A DNA stretch of 64,000 nucleotides from Acuticoccus sediminis. Its GTDB lineage: Bacteria; Pseudomonadota; Alphaproteobacteria; Rhizobiales; Amorphaceae. The DNA is taken from NCBI RefSeq assembly GCF_003258595.1, contig NZ_QHHQ01000007.1:310001-374000 (forward strand). Reading direction: 5' to 3'. Under the pieces are notes generated by a model. It saw nothing but the letters and a program-made list of their open reading frames with translations. It was not told where the DNA came from and made no database searches. This document shows, one piece after another, positions 41,474 through 51,264 of the stretch (positions are counted from its first letter, which is position 1; every line of letters begins with the position of its first letter). A program made the translations under genes and the position numbers.

Positions 41474-41504
41474 TTGACTTAGAGCGCGCTCGAACCCCTA
41501 GGGT
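41474..41504 (+). promoter_or_regulatory. MerR-type promoter with 19-bp spacer and central palindrome
   Basis: -35 TTGACT (41474-41479) and -10 TAGGGT (41499-41504) are separated by 19 bp, the overlong spacing that MerR regulators correct by DNA distortion. The spacer carries the palindrome GAGCGCGCTC (41482-41491) flanked by TTA and GAA. The merR gene starts 30 bp downstream, so the gene is probably autoactivated. Confidence 0.7.
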
Positions 41505-41534
41505 CGGCTGCGTCTTGATGAGAAGACGGGTGCC

Positions 41535-41960
41535 ATGAAAATCGGTCAGCTTGCGAAACGCTCGGGTCTGTCCGCCCACACGATCCGCTACTACGAGCGG
41601 ATCGGGCTTTTGCCTCTTGCGGATCGCGACGCGGGCGGGCGGCGTGACTATGACGAATCGATCCTCGTCTGGATCGAGTTCCTCGACCGTCTGAAAACCA
41701 CAGGAATGCCGCTCCGCGAGATGCTCAGATATGCCGAGCTTCGCGCGGAGGGCGATCACACGAGCCCGGAGCGGCGCGCTCTTCTCGAGGCGCATCGCGG
41801 CCGGGTGCGCGCGCATCTTGCCGACCTGCAGGCCTGTCTTCTCGTCCTTGACACAAAGATCGACACCTACGTCGAAACCGAGAAAAGGACGCATTTCCAT
41901 GACCATGCACGCAAACCCGTCAGCGGAGACCCGGCTGGAACGCGGACGGCGCGCCCTTGA
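41535..41960 (+). CDS. MerR family transcriptional regulator
   Basis: This 141-residue protein has the MerR winged helix at residues 1-70 (MKIGQLAKRSGLSAHTIRYYERIGLLPL, wing RRDYDES). A coiled-coil follows (RGRVRAHLADLQACLLVLDTKIDTYVETEK). One cysteine lies in the coil (ACLLVLD); the CxxC metal-loop cysteines are missing, so an organic or redox signal is more likely than a metal. Its 3' end overlaps the CMD gene by 62 bp, a long overlap that ties the two tightly. Confidence 0.9.
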   Translation: MKIGQLAKRSGLSAHTIRYYERIGLLPLADRDAGGRRDYDESILVWIEFLDRLKTTGMPLREMLRYAELRAEGDHTSPERRALLEAHRGRVRAHLADLQACLLVLDTKIDTYVETEKRTHFHDHARKPVSGDPAGTRTARP

Positions 41961-42318
41961 TGCAATAGACGGTCAGGCGGGGCGAAACGTCATCGACGCG
42001 CTGGCCGAGATCGCGCCCGACTTCGCCGACTATATTTTCGAGTTCTCGTTCGGTGACATTTATTCCCGTCCGGGACTGTCGCTCCGTGATCGCGAAATCG
42101 CGACGATCGCGGCGCTTGCCGCCATGGGCACGGCGCAACCGCAGCTCAAGGTGCATATCGAAGCGGGGCTGAATGTCGGGCTCTCACGGGAGGAGATTAC
42201 GGAAATCCTGATCCAGATGGCCGTTTATGCCGGATTTCCCGCAGCGCTGAACGCGCTCTTCGCGGCGAAGGAAGTGTTCGCCGTCCGCCCGCTCGACTCT
42301 GCCGCCGACAGGGCGTGA
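41899..42318 (+). CDS. Carboxymuconolactone decarboxylase family protein (PcaC-like)
   Basis: This 139-residue protein has the 4-carboxymuconolactone decarboxylase signature: LSLRDREIATIAALAAMGTAQPQLKVHIEAGLNVGLSREEITEILIQMAVYAGFPAALNAL (about 55-115). The GTAQPQLKVHI segment carries the histidine of the PcaC subfamily, without CxxC. The real PcaC acts on gamma-carboxymuconolactone, but no other pca gene is here. ATG 41899 follows AAGGA. It is presumably the target of the upstream MerR regulator. Confidence 0.88.
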   Translation: MTMHANPSAETRLERGRRALDAIDGQAGRNVIDALAEIAPDFADYIFEFSFGDIYSRPGLSLRDREIATIAALAAMGTAQPQLKVHIEAGLNVGLSREEITEILIQMAVYAGFPAALNALFAAKEVFAVRPLDSAADRA

Positions 42319-42818
42319 CTCCGGTGGTCCGACGAGCGGCGCAAGCCGACCTGCGTACGCCGTCGAGGCGAGACTGGCGTTGCTATCCGGTCAGGCCTGA
42401 GTGGCTGCAGCCTGACTCGCCCACGGACGGAACGCCGTAAGACCGATGAGGAACGCGCCGATTGCGGACGCCCCGAAGGTGTCCACGACCATCGGCGTCC
42501 CTCTGATCGTGTCCCCCCCTGGACGCGTCACCTCGAGAGGGCATCTCGCGAGAGCATCGACTATGCCGATTGCCGACGGGGTCGCGTGGGGGTGCCTGTC
42601 CACGGCCCCACGGCGAACAGGAACGCGCAGCGTATGCGCTCGCGCCTTGTCGACGACGTCGCTCGGGATGCGTTTGCGAGATTTGAAAACACGAGGGCGG
42701 CGCGCCCCTCGTCGGAGTCGGCATGCGGGAACCATGTGGTGCACCTGTGTGTCGCAGGTGGGTCCACGAAGTTCCGCAGGGACTCCAATCCAGTGATTTC
42801 AACAACATCCACACAAGG
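42319..42818. other. Gene-free stretch before the tRNA-Leu gene
   Basis: 500 bp adjoining the 3' end of tRNA-Leu. Open frames on both strands have composition unlike real proteins and no ribosome binding sites. No integrase or attachment duplication was recognised, although a tRNA 3' flank is a typical place for such scars. Confidence 0.4.
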
Positions 42819-42903
42819 TGGTGCCCAGGAGAGGACTCGAACCTCCACGGGTTGCCCCACACGGACCTGAACCGTGCGCGTCTACCAGTTCCGCCACCTG
42901 GGC
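42819..42903 (-). tRNA. tRNA-Leu (anticodon CAG)
   Basis: Read on the minus strand, the acceptor stem GCCCAGG pairs exactly with CCTGGGC, followed by discriminator A and an encoded CCA. The anticodon stem CACGG/CCGTG encloses the loop TTCAGGT, giving anticodon CAG for CUG codons. A class II variable arm (GGGGCAACCC region) and the T-arm GGTTCGAGTCC are present, as expected of tRNA-Leu. Length with CCA is 85 nt. Confidence 0.95.
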
Positions 42904-43081
42904 TTGGTGTGCTGGAGCCACGCGAGGTATAGGCTCCTTCAGGACAAGTCAACTCCGTCTTTGCCGTTATGACACATTCAGTGCAATCAACCGGCCAAAG
43001 CGCCACAGTCGCGGTTCCCCCGTTGCCCTCAAAAGCGCAACGCCCTAACCCTGTCGGCGCACTAGAGCGGCGCGTGAGGGC

Positions 43082-44062
43082 ATGATGGAGCGCAATCCGA
43101 GCAAGTTGGTCACGATCTTCGGCGGGTCCGGATTCATCGGCCGGTACGTGGTCAGGGCCCTCGCCAAGGACGGCTGGCGCGTCAGGATCGCGGTCCGCCG
43201 GCCGGACCTCGTCGGCTATCTGCAGCCGATGGGCGGCGTCGGCCAGATCGCGCCCATCAAGGTCAACGTGACGGACAAGCAGGCCGTCGCCCACGCGGTC
43301 GCCAACAGCGACGTGGTCGTCAACCTCGTCGGCATCCTCGCCGAGGGCGGCAAGCAGACCTTCGAGGCGATCCAGAAGGAAGGCGCCCGCAACGTCGCGG
43401 AAGCCGCCAGAGCGGCGGGCGTCCCGCGGTTCGTGCACATCTCCGCGCTCGGCGCCGACGCGGAGAGCACGTCCGAATATGCCCGCACCAAGGCGGCGGG
43501 CGAGGCGGCCGTGCGGGAGATCTACCCGGACGCCGTCATCGTGCGCCCGTCCGTGGTGTTCGGCCCCGAAGACGACTTCTTCAACCGCTTCGCCGGCCTG
43601 TCGAAGATCTCCCCCGTGCTGCCGCTGATCGGCGGCGGGGAGACGCGCTTCCAGCCGGTCTATGTCGGCGATGTCGGCCAGTTCGTCGCGGCGGCGGTGA
43701 ACGGGAAGGTCGCGGGCGGCAAGGTGTACGAGCTCGGCGGGCCGGACGTGAAGTCGTTCCGGGGGCTGATGGAGCTGATGACGTCCATCACGCACCGCAA
43801 GCGGCGCTACGCGACGCTGTCGTTCGGCCTCGCCAGGATGAAGGCCAGCATCCTGCAGCACCTGCCCAACCCGCCGCTGACGCCGGACCAGGTGGAGCTC
43901 CTGAAGAGCGACAACGTGGTCTCCGAGGCGGCGCTCGCCGAAGGGCGGACCCTGTCGGCGGCGGGGATCCATCCGCGCAGCATGGCGGCGATCCTGCCGA
44001 CCTACCTCTGGACCTACCGCAAGGGCGGGCAGTTCGCCGAGCCGGGCAGCGCCGCCGGGTAG
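43082..44062 (+). CDS. Complex I NDUFA9-like NAD(P)-binding protein
   Basis: This 326-residue extended-SDR protein has cofactor motif VTIFGGSGFIGRYVV (residues 9-23) and the sequence pattern of the NDUFA9/39-kDa complex I accessory family. Segments include VVNLVGILAEGGKQTFEAI, HISALGADAESTSEYARTKAAGEAAVRE, RPSVVFGPEDDFFNRFA and PVYVGDVGQFVAAAV. Alphaproteobacterial homologues are thought to assist or associate with complex I; direct roles in bacteria are little studied. It is convergent with uppP, 100 bp apart. Confidence 0.9.
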   Translation: MMERNPSKLVTIFGGSGFIGRYVVRALAKDGWRVRIAVRRPDLVGYLQPMGGVGQIAPIKVNVTDKQAVAHAVANSDVVVNLVGILAEGGKQTFEAIQKEGARNVAEAARAAGVPRFVHISALGADAESTSEYARTKAAGEAAVREIYPDAVIVRPSVVFGPEDDFFNRFAGLSKISPVLPLIGGGETRFQPVYVGDVGQFVAAAVNGKVAGGKVYELGGPDVKSFRGLMELMTSITHRKRRYATLSFGLARMKASILQHLPNPPLTPDQVELLKSDNVVSEAALAEGRTLSAAGIHPRSMAAILPTYLWTYRKGGQFAEPGSAAG

Positions 44063-44076
44063 ACCGCACGCGCGAT

Positions 44077-44091
44077 GGGCCGGTCCGGCCC
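44077..44091. terminator. Short GC hairpin between convergent genes
   Basis: GGGCCGG (44077-44083) and CCGGCCC (44085-44091) are complementary around one base. It lies between the NDUFA9-like and uppP stops; the loop must open for a real hairpin. Confidence 0.3.
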
Positions 44092-44164
44092 GTCCGCATC
44101 GCTGTCCCGCAGGGGACGGGGCCGCGCGGGCCACCCGGTCGGGAGCGGCGCGCGGCCCGGGACG

Positions 44165-44971
44165 TCACCTCGCGAAGGTGAGGATCGCAAGGCCCAGCAC
44201 GCCGACCACGATGCGCCACCACGCGAACGGCGTGAAGCCGTGGCGCGACACGAAGTCGAGCAGCGAGCGCACCACGATCACCGCGGCGATGAAGGCCGCG
44301 ACGAAGCCGACCGCGATGATCACCGCGTCGTTCATCGAGAGGGCGTTGCGGTTGGCGTAGAGGTCGTAGACGAAGGCGCCGGTCATCGTCGGCAGGGCGA
44401 GGAAGAACGAGAATTCCGCTGCCGCGCGCTTGTCGGCACGCATGAGCAGCGCGCCGCCGATGGTCGAGCCGGAACGCGACACGCCCGGCACCAGCGCCAG
44501 CACCTGACAGCAGCCGATCGCGAAGGCGAGCCAGAGCGGGAAGTGCGTCGCGTCGTGGTAGCGGGGCGCCGGCGCGCGGCGGTCGATGTAGAGCAGCGCG
44601 ATGCCGCCGAGGATGAGCGTCGTGCAGATGAGCTCCGGCGTCTCGAACAGCACCGTCTTGATGAAGTCGTGGAGCAGCACGCCCATGACGGCGGCCGGCA
44701 GGAACGCGATCACGATGCCGGCGCAGAAGTTGCGGGCCGCCGGGTCGTACGGGGTCGCCAGCACGAGCTTGGTGAGCTTGACGGTGTAGACCGCGAGGAG
44801 CGCGCAGATCGCGCCGAGCTGGATCAGCACCTCGAAGGTCTTGCCGGTCGAATCGAAGCCCAGGAGTTCACCCAGGAGGAGGATATGGCCCGTGGAAGAG
44901 ACGGGGATGAACTCGGTGAGCCCTTCGACGATGCCCAGTATGATCGCCGAAGCGATAGTGTCGGCTTCCAT
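44165..44971 (-). CDS. uppP: Undecaprenyl-diphosphatase
   Basis: This 268-residue polytopic inner-membrane phosphatase (BacA/UppP) recycles undecaprenyl pyrophosphate for cell-wall synthesis. The catalytic motifs are plain: [20 protein letters not shown] (residues 13-32) and [18 protein letters not shown] in the second repeat. These include the paired E/S/H and R-S-G-S residues of the family. Length matches E. coli UppP (273). Loss or overexpression affects bacitracin sensitivity in known cases. Confidence 0.97.
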   Translation of the reverse strand: MEADTIASAIILGIVEGLTEFIPVSSTGHILLLGELLGFDSTGKTFEVLIQLGAICALLAVYTVKLTKLVLATPYDPAARNFCAGIVIAFLPAAVMGVLLHDFIKTVLFETPELICTTLILGGIALLYIDRRAPAPRYHDATHFPLWLAFAIGCCQVLALVPGVSRSGSTIGGALLMRADKRAAAEFSFFLALPTMTGAFVYDLYANRNALSMNDAVIIAVGFVAAFIAAVIVVRSLLDFVSRHGFTPFAWWRIVVGVLGLAILTFAR

Positions 44972-45082
44972 TCGTTCGCCCTATGTGATGTGCGTGTGAG
45001 TCGCTATACCGCGTTGCACCGGAATGCGCCGGAATGCGAGTGGCGTCCCAACACCTTTGTTAAGCGCTAGGCGCTGGAGTCG

Positions 45083-45772
45083 ATGATCCTTCACCACCAT
45101 CCCTTTCTCCCTGCTTGCCGTTTTGCCCGTCTGGCGCTCGCCGAACACGCCATCGACGTCGAGTTGAAGCTGGAGCCCTTCTGGGAGGCACGGCCGGAGT
45201 TCGTCGCCATCAATCCGGGCCTCACGCTGCCGATGGCCTACGACAACGGGCGCGGCCCGCTGATCGGCGCGCGGGTCCTGATGGAGTACATCGACGAGCG
45301 CTACGGCGACATGCGCGCCGCGCACCGGCTGATGCCCGCCGACCCGTTCCAGCGCGGCGAGGTCCGCCGGCTGGTCGACTGGTTCCTGATAAAGTTCGAG
45401 GACGAGGTGTCCGGCCCGCTGGTGACCGAGCGCATCCTGAAGCTCGAGATTCCGGCCAAGCGCGGCGGCGGTGCGCCCGACTCGGGGGCGATGCGGGCGG
45501 CACGTCAGAACATCGTCGGGCACATGCATTATCTCGGCGCGCTGACCGCCTCGCGGCACTGGCTGGCCGGGGACAGCCTGAGCTTCGCCGACCTCGCGGC
45601 GGCGGCGGCGCTGTCCACCGTCGACTATCTCGGCGAGGCGCCGTGGGATGCCGACCCCGCGGTGAAGCAGTGGTACCAGCGGGTGAAGTCCCGTCCGGCC
45701 TTCCGCCCGCTCCTGACGGACAAGGCGCGGCTCGTGGCGCCGGCCCCGCATTATGCAGACCTCGACTTCTAG
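45083..45772 (+). CDS. Glutathione S-transferase family protein
   Basis: This 229-residue cytosolic protein has an N-terminal thioredoxin-fold domain (ILHHHPFLPACRFARLALAEHAIDVELKLE; TLPMAYD corresponds to the cis-Pro region) and a C-terminal helical domain including HWLAGDSLSFADLAAAAALSTVDYLG with the N-capping box SFADL. The catalytic Ser/Cys would lie near PAC in LPACRFA. It overlaps queG by 20 bp. This GST-queG adjacency is frequent in alphaproteobacteria as far as I recall. Confidence 0.93.
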   Translation: MILHHHPFLPACRFARLALAEHAIDVELKLEPFWEARPEFVAINPGLTLPMAYDNGRGPLIGARVLMEYIDERYGDMRAAHRLMPADPFQRGEVRRLVDWFLIKFEDEVSGPLVTERILKLEIPAKRGGGAPDSGAMRAARQNIVGHMHYLGALTASRHWLAGDSLSFADLAAAAALSTVDYLGEAPWDADPAVKQWYQRVKSRPAFRPLLTDKARLVAPAPHYADLDF

Positions 45773-46895
45773 GGAGGCGGCGAAGCGTTTCCTGCAGGCC
45801 GATGCGGTGTCGGCCGGGTTCGCGGAGGCCCGCGTCGCCGACCCGGCGGCCTTCGCCGCGCTCCACGGCGAGCGACTCGAGGCGGCCGTCCGCGAGGGCC
45901 GCCACGGCGACATGGACTGGCTGCCCGCAACGGCCGGGCGGCGGCGCCACCCGGCGGCGCTGTGGCCCGAGGTCCGCTCGGTGGTGATGCTGGGCATGAA
46001 CTACGGCCCGCGGCGCGACCCGCTCGCCGACCTTCAGCGGCGCGACCGGGGCGTGGTCTCCGCCTACGCCCGCGGCCGGGACTACCACGACGTGATGAAG
46101 GGGCGGCTGAAGGGCCTCGCGCAGCGCCTGGTGGCGCGCTTCGGCGGCGACGTGAAGGTCTTCGTCGACACCGCGCCGGTCATGGAGAAGCCGCTGGCGG
46201 CCGCCGCCGGGATCGGCTGGCAGGGCAAGCACACGAACCTCGTGTCGCGCCGGGCCGGCTCCTGGCTCTTCCTCGGCGCGATCTTCACGACGCTCCGGCT
46301 GGAGCCGGACGCGGCCGAGGGCGACCACTGCGGATCGTGTCGCCGCTGCCTTGATGTCTGCCCCACCGATGCCTTCCCCGCACCGTACAAATTGGACGCA
46401 CGGCGCTGCCTGGCCTATTTGACGGTAGAGGCCAAGGATATGATCCCGCGGGCGTTTCGCCGTCCGATGGGCAATCGCATCTTCGGCTGCGACGATTGTT
46501 TGGCCGTGTGTCCGTGGAACCGGTTTGCGCGCGAGGCGACCGAAATGAAGCTCGTCGGTGACGACGACCCGGCTCCGCTCGCCGACCTGGCGGCGCTCGA
46601 CGACGCGGGCTTTCGCGCCCGCTATGCCGGCACGCCGGTGAAACGGCTGGGACGGGAGCGCTTCGTGCGCAACGTGATGGTGGCCGTCGGCAACGCCCGG
46701 CTGGAGGCGCTGGCGCCGCTGGTCGAGGCGCGGACGGCGGACGAGGCGCCGCAGGTGCGCGCCGCGGCCGCCTGGGCGGCGCGGGAGACCTTGCCGGCGG
46801 ATGACTTCGACGCCTTGCGCGCGGCACGATGCTCGCGGGAACATCATCCGCTAGTCCGAAACGAATGGCACGGGGAAGAGCCATGCACGCGATGA
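45753..46895 (+). CDS. queG: Epoxyqueuosine reductase
   Basis: This 380-residue cobalamin-dependent enzyme performs the last step of queuosine synthesis in tRNA. The catalytic Asp is D139 in VFVDTAPVMEKPLAAAAGIGWQGK. Two [4Fe-4S] cluster motifs follow: CGSCRRCLDVCP (193-204) and CDDCLAVCP (246-254). A HEAT-like C-terminal tail is present. It starts inside the GST gene (20-bp overlap). The 3' end overlaps the start of the next SDR gene by 13 bp. Confidence 0.97.
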   Translation: MQTSTSREAAKRFLQADAVSAGFAEARVADPAAFAALHGERLEAAVREGRHGDMDWLPATAGRRRHPAALWPEVRSVVMLGMNYGPRRDPLADLQRRDRGVVSAYARGRDYHDVMKGRLKGLAQRLVARFGGDVKVFVDTAPVMEKPLAAAAGIGWQGKHTNLVSRRAGSWLFLGAIFTTLRLEPDAAEGDHCGSCRRCLDVCPTDAFPAPYKLDARRCLAYLTVEAKDMIPRAFRRPMGNRIFGCDDCLAVCPWNRFAREATEMKLVGDDDPAPLADLAALDDAGFRARYAGTPVKRLGRERFVRNVMVAVGNARLEALAPLVEARTADEAPQVRAAAAWAARETLPADDFDALRAARCSREHHPLVRNEWHGEEPCTR

Positions 46896-47788
46896 CCGGG
46901 GAGACGAGCCAAGGCGAGATGCGCCTTGTGGCGCTGGGCTTCGGCTATTCGGCGCGCGCGTTCGTGCGGCAGGCGCGGCCGGCGAGCGTGGTGGGCACCA
47001 CGCGCAGCATGGAGAAGGCGGACGAGCTGCACCGCGTGGGGGTGCGCTCGGTGCTCTACCACGGGGAGGAGAGCCTGACGCTCTCCGAGGCCGTCCGTCA
47101 TGCCACGCACCTTCTCGTCTCCGCCGGACCGGACCGGGAGGGGGATCCGTTCCTGCGCGTGCTGGAGAGGGACCTCGCGCACGCCAGGGAGCTGAAGTGG
47201 ATCGGCTACCTCTCGACGGTGGGAGTGTACGGCGACCACGGGGGGGCGTGGGTAGACGAGCGCGCCTCGTGCCAGCCGACCGCCGACCGGGGCGTGTGGC
47301 GCCTCGAGGCGGAGGGGGCGTGGATGGCTCTCGGACGGCGGATCGCGGTCCCGACGGCGGTGTTCCGCCTGGCGGGGATCTACGGGCCGGGGCGCAACCA
47401 GCTGGTGTCGCTGGCGGAGGGCCGGGCGAAGCGGATCGTCCGGGACGGGCAGGTGTTCAACCGGATCCACTGCGAGGACATCGCGCTGACGCTGGCGGCC
47501 TCGGTGGAGCGGCCCGCCTCGCGGGTCTACAACGTCGCCGACGACGAGCCGGCGCCGCCGCAGGACGTCGTGGCGTACGCGGCGGGGCTGATGGGGGTGG
47601 AGCTGCCGCCCGAGGTGCCGTTCGAGCAGGCGGAGCTCTCGCCGATGGCACGGTCTTTTTACGGAGATTTGAAGCGAGTCTCGAATTTGCGCATTCGTCA
47701 AGAGTTGGGAGTGCGGCTACGGTATCCCACATACCGCGAAGGGTTGAACGCGTTGTGGGAGAGTGGCCGTTGGCGAGACTCTTATTGA
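46883..47788 (+). CDS. Extended SDR / NAD-dependent epimerase (YeeZ-like)
   Basis: This 301-residue protein has a Rossmann start (MRLVALGFGYSARAFVRQA), an unusual GFGYSA glycine loop, and the epimerase-like segments WIGYLSTVGVYGDHGGAWVDE, RLAGIYGPGRNQLVSL, RIHCEDIALTLAAS and VYNVADDEPAPPQDVVAYAA. This is the YeeZ/SDR_a type of unknown substrate. ATG 46883 (GGGGAAGAG upstream) is preferred; the homologous core would also allow 46919. It is part of the GST-queG-SDR operon. Confidence 0.88.
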   Translation: MHAMTGETSQGEMRLVALGFGYSARAFVRQARPASVVGTTRSMEKADELHRVGVRSVLYHGEESLTLSEAVRHATHLLVSAGPDREGDPFLRVLERDLAHARELKWIGYLSTVGVYGDHGGAWVDERASCQPTADRGVWRLEAEGAWMALGRRIAVPTAVFRLAGIYGPGRNQLVSLAEGRAKRIVRDGQVFNRIHCEDIALTLAASVERPASRVYNVADDEPAPPQDVVAYAAGLMGVELPPEVPFEQAELSPMARSFYGDLKRVSNLRIRQELGVRLRYPTYREGLNALWESGRWRDSY

Positions 47789-48033
47789 TGTTGGCGTGCG
47801 TGGTGTCCGGGGGGACGGCGCTCGCCCAGTACGACTCGTTGCAGAACCGGCAGATATTGCAGAACCAGCAGCGCGAGGCGTCGCAGATTCAGCAGCAGCA
47901 GACCAACGAGCGGGCGCTGCAGTCGTACGATCTGCGCAACCGCGCGATCCGGACCAACGAGCGGCAGGCGGGGACGCTGGACCTCGTGCGGCCACCGACG
48001 ACCACCGGCATCAACTCCAACCGGATCCGCTGA
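47770..48033 (+). CDS. Small exported Gln/Asn-rich protein
   Basis: This protein is 87 residues if it starts at TTG 47770, which has GGGAGAG 7 nt upstream and yields a proper signal peptide (LARLLLMLACVVSGGTALA, cleavage before QYDS). The mature part is rich in Gln, Asn and Arg (NRQILQNQQREASQIQQQQTNER) and ends with a Thr/Asn-rich tail. It overlaps the end of the SDR gene, so it is the last cistron of that operon. No family is recognised. A strong terminator follows. Confidence 0.65.
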   Translation: MARLLLMLACVVSGGTALAQYDSLQNRQILQNQQREASQIQQQQTNERALQSYDLRNRAIRTNERQAGTLDLVRPPTTTGINSNRIR

Positions 48034-48082
48034 CGCTTACCGGGCCGTTGGAGTGTAGTCCGTCCGGCAGGGGCGGGGACAA

Positions 48083-48104
48083 GGGCGCTTCGGCGCCCTT
48101 TTTT
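48083..48104 (+). terminator. Rho-independent terminator
   Basis: GGGCGC (48083-48088), TTCG tetraloop, GCGCCC (48093-48098) and TTTTTT (48099-48104). It lies 50 bp after the small exported protein and closes the GST-queG operon. The T-run overlaps the end of the tiny minus-strand gene. Confidence 0.9.
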
Positions 48105-48235
48105 CATGCGTTGGGGCGGCTCTTGTGCGCCGGCGCCCCGGCGATGGGGGCGGCCTCGAACGGGGCGTAGTGGGCCGCGATGGCGATCACCGAGAGGGTG
48201 ATGGCGGCGATCAGCGCTCTGGCGACGGCGAGCAT
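48104..48235 (-). CDS. Tiny exported protein, copy 1 (43 residues)
   Basis: ATG 48235 to TGA 48104 encodes 43 residues: a signal-like hydrophobic start (MLAVARALIAAITLSVIAIAA) and a short Ala/Pro-rich polar tail ending HKSRPNA. It matches copy 2 upstream residue for residue in the pattern AR-x2-IAAI-x-L-x-V-x-AIAA, so the pair is a tandem duplication. The ribosome binding site is weak (ACAGGCACAGCCC), and it looks like a decayed form of the strong site of copy 2. The function is unknown. Confidence 0.5.
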   Translation of the reverse strand: MLAVARALIAAITLSVIAIAAHYAPFEAAPIAGAPAHKSRPNA

Positions 48236-48350
48236 GGGCTGTGCCTGTCTTTCGGGGTCTGTGGTCGGGGCCTGTGGTCGGGGTCTGGCAGGCCCGGGGC
48301 GCGGGCGGCCTCCGGGGCCCTCGCCGGGCCCGGGGCGGGGGCGCTCCGGG

Positions 48351-48500
48351 TCAGAGGACCGGCTTGGGGGTCGGGACCGGCACGGTGGCGTGAGTGGCGG
48401 CCTTGACCGGCTCGGCGGAGGCGGGGGCGGTGACGTTCGCGGCGATGGCGGTGACGGTCAGCGCGATGGCGGCGATGGCGGTGCGGGCGATGGCGTTCAT
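48351..48500 (-). CDS. Tiny exported protein, copy 2 (49 residues)
   Basis: ATG 48500 to TGA 48351, with an ideal ribosome binding site (CAGGAGGACACCCC before the ATG). The product begins MNAIARTAIAAIALTVTAIAA, a signal peptide, followed by a roughly 28-residue Ala/Pro/Val/Thr tail (PVPTPKPVL end). The paralogy with copy 1 and the good translation signal support a real gene. No family is recognised; a mature peptide of about 20-25 residues in the periplasm is the inference. Confidence 0.6.
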   Translation of the reverse strand: MNAIARTAIAAIALTVTAIAANVTAPASAEPVKAATHATVPVPTPKPVL

Positions 48501-49480
48501 GGGGTGTCCTCCTGTCTGGTGAATGTCAGATGGAGGCGGGCGGCGGGGATCGCTGTGACCGGCGTCACCGATCCGGCGCGGGCGATCCCGGGTGGGCGCG
48601 GAGGGTGCGCGGACCGCTGCTGCGCGGGCGGGCGGACGCGGGTGCGTCGTGCGGGGCCGTCGGCGGGGCGGGCCGGGCGGGGCCGGCGTTGCGGCGACGG
48701 CGCGGGCGTGCGGGCGGATCGGGGCGCCGGACGTGCGGGCGCGGCCTCGCGCCGTGGGGCGGCGAGGGGAGACGGGGAGAGGCGGGACGCGTGAGGGCGG
48801 CCGCTATTGAGATTTGTGAGGCCGTCCTCACGCGTCCCGTTGTCGGCTTTTCATCTGCCCGGTTGGTATTGCGAGCGACGGCCGCTCGCCACACCGATCC
48901 ATGGGGCCTGTCCCCGGAGAGGGGGCAGTCGCGGCTATCGGGACCTCCCGTCGTACCACCGCGCATCGTCATCGGCCCGGACAGCTCCACCTGCCGCGTC
49001 CGCGCTCGTTACGCGCATCGACGGCAGGCAACCGGTGCCCCCCACCCCAGTGCCGGTCGGTCCGGTTCCGCCTCCCTTGGGTGAAGGACGGGGGGAGTGT
49101 ATGGCGGGACCGGGAGGGCGGGGATAAATCCAGCAGCTCGAAGCGCCCAGACGTGCAACGGACGTTGGCGATCGGGGACCGTCGGGGTTGGCCCGTCCTC
49201 GGTCAGGCGACCAGGCGCATGGGATCGAGGAGGCTGCCGCGCTCTGATAGCGCCGGGCTCATGACCATCCCTTCATCGACGGAAGCAGGTGCGTGGCCTT
49301 CGACGCGAGGATGAGGTCCCGCCGATCAACGGCGAGCGGATCACCGCCGAAGCGCTCCGGACCCATACGTTCAGAACGAAGTGATACGCGACACCGTTCG
49401 GTTCGACGATGTCGCGACTTGGCCGGATGGGGCCACCGCGCGGCGACTTTGAGCCTTGCCGCCGCGCGGTGAGCCCAGGA
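48501..49480. other. About 1 kb without a supportable gene
   Basis: This stretch between the tiny exported gene and leuA is very GC-rich with a simple, Gly/Arg-biased coding character on every frame. The only structure seen is the hairpin at 48783-48839. The leuA transcript must end within it. Possibly a decayed locus. Confidence 0.5.
48783..48839. repeat. 20-bp stem, 17-nt loop inverted repeat
   Basis: CGGGACGCGTGAGG (48783-48796) is perfectly complementary to 48826-48839. The stem continues through one G-T pair and CGGCC/GGCCG, for 20 paired positions around the AT-rich loop 48803-48819. No T-run follows. Confidence 0.75.
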
Positions 49481-51037
<1,557 letters not shown>

Positions 51038-51124
51038 GTCGGGTCGTTCTCCTCGGCGGCGGGCGGAGCCTTCCGGGCATGGTGCCTCGGCCGCATGATC
51101 GGGTCGGTGGTGCGGTTCGATCAT

Positions 51125-51169
51125 CCCCTGAACGTGCGCCCGTCACGGCGGGCCGCCGACGCTCAGGGG
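51125..51169 (-). promoter_or_regulatory. Attenuator-like stem region between leader peptide and leuA
   Basis: On the leuA transcript, CCCCTGA (51163-51169), overlapping the leader stop, pairs with TCAGGGG (51125-51131). Between them CGGCGG/CCGCCG and GCCCG/CGGGC make alternative shorter stems. Mutually exclusive structures are as expected of ribosome-controlled attenuation, but no terminal T-run is visible. Confidence 0.45.
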
Positions 51170-51258
51170 CTTGTAAGGAGGAGGAGAAGGCGCACGGCCG
51201 ACCGCGCGGCCAGCCCGGAGGGCGGCGACAGGCGCGGGAGGGACGTGGTTGCGATCAT
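51163..51258 (-). CDS. leuL: Leucine leader peptide of leuA
   Basis: ATG 51258 to TGA 51163 encodes 31 residues ending RLLLLLTSP, with five consecutive leucine codons (CTT CTC CTC CTC CTT) just before the stop. It lies 125 bp upstream of leuA. Ribosome stalling at the Leu run when charged tRNA-Leu is scarce would alter the downstream stems and let leuA be transcribed. A -35 TTGTCG / -10 TACATA pair with 17-bp spacing ends only about 6 nt before the ATG, so the leader mRNA should be leaderless, as known for trpL in Sinorhizobium. It is too short to be called by ordinary gene finding. Confidence 0.75.
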   Translation of the reverse strand: MIATTSLPRLSPPSGLAARSAVRLLLLLTSP

Positions 51259-51264
51259 GCCTGC

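Noticed and set aside
42319-42818. Integrase remnant or attachment site next to tRNA-Leu
   Set aside because: No tyrosine-recombinase motifs and no repeat of the tRNA 3' end were found in the adjacent 500 bp.
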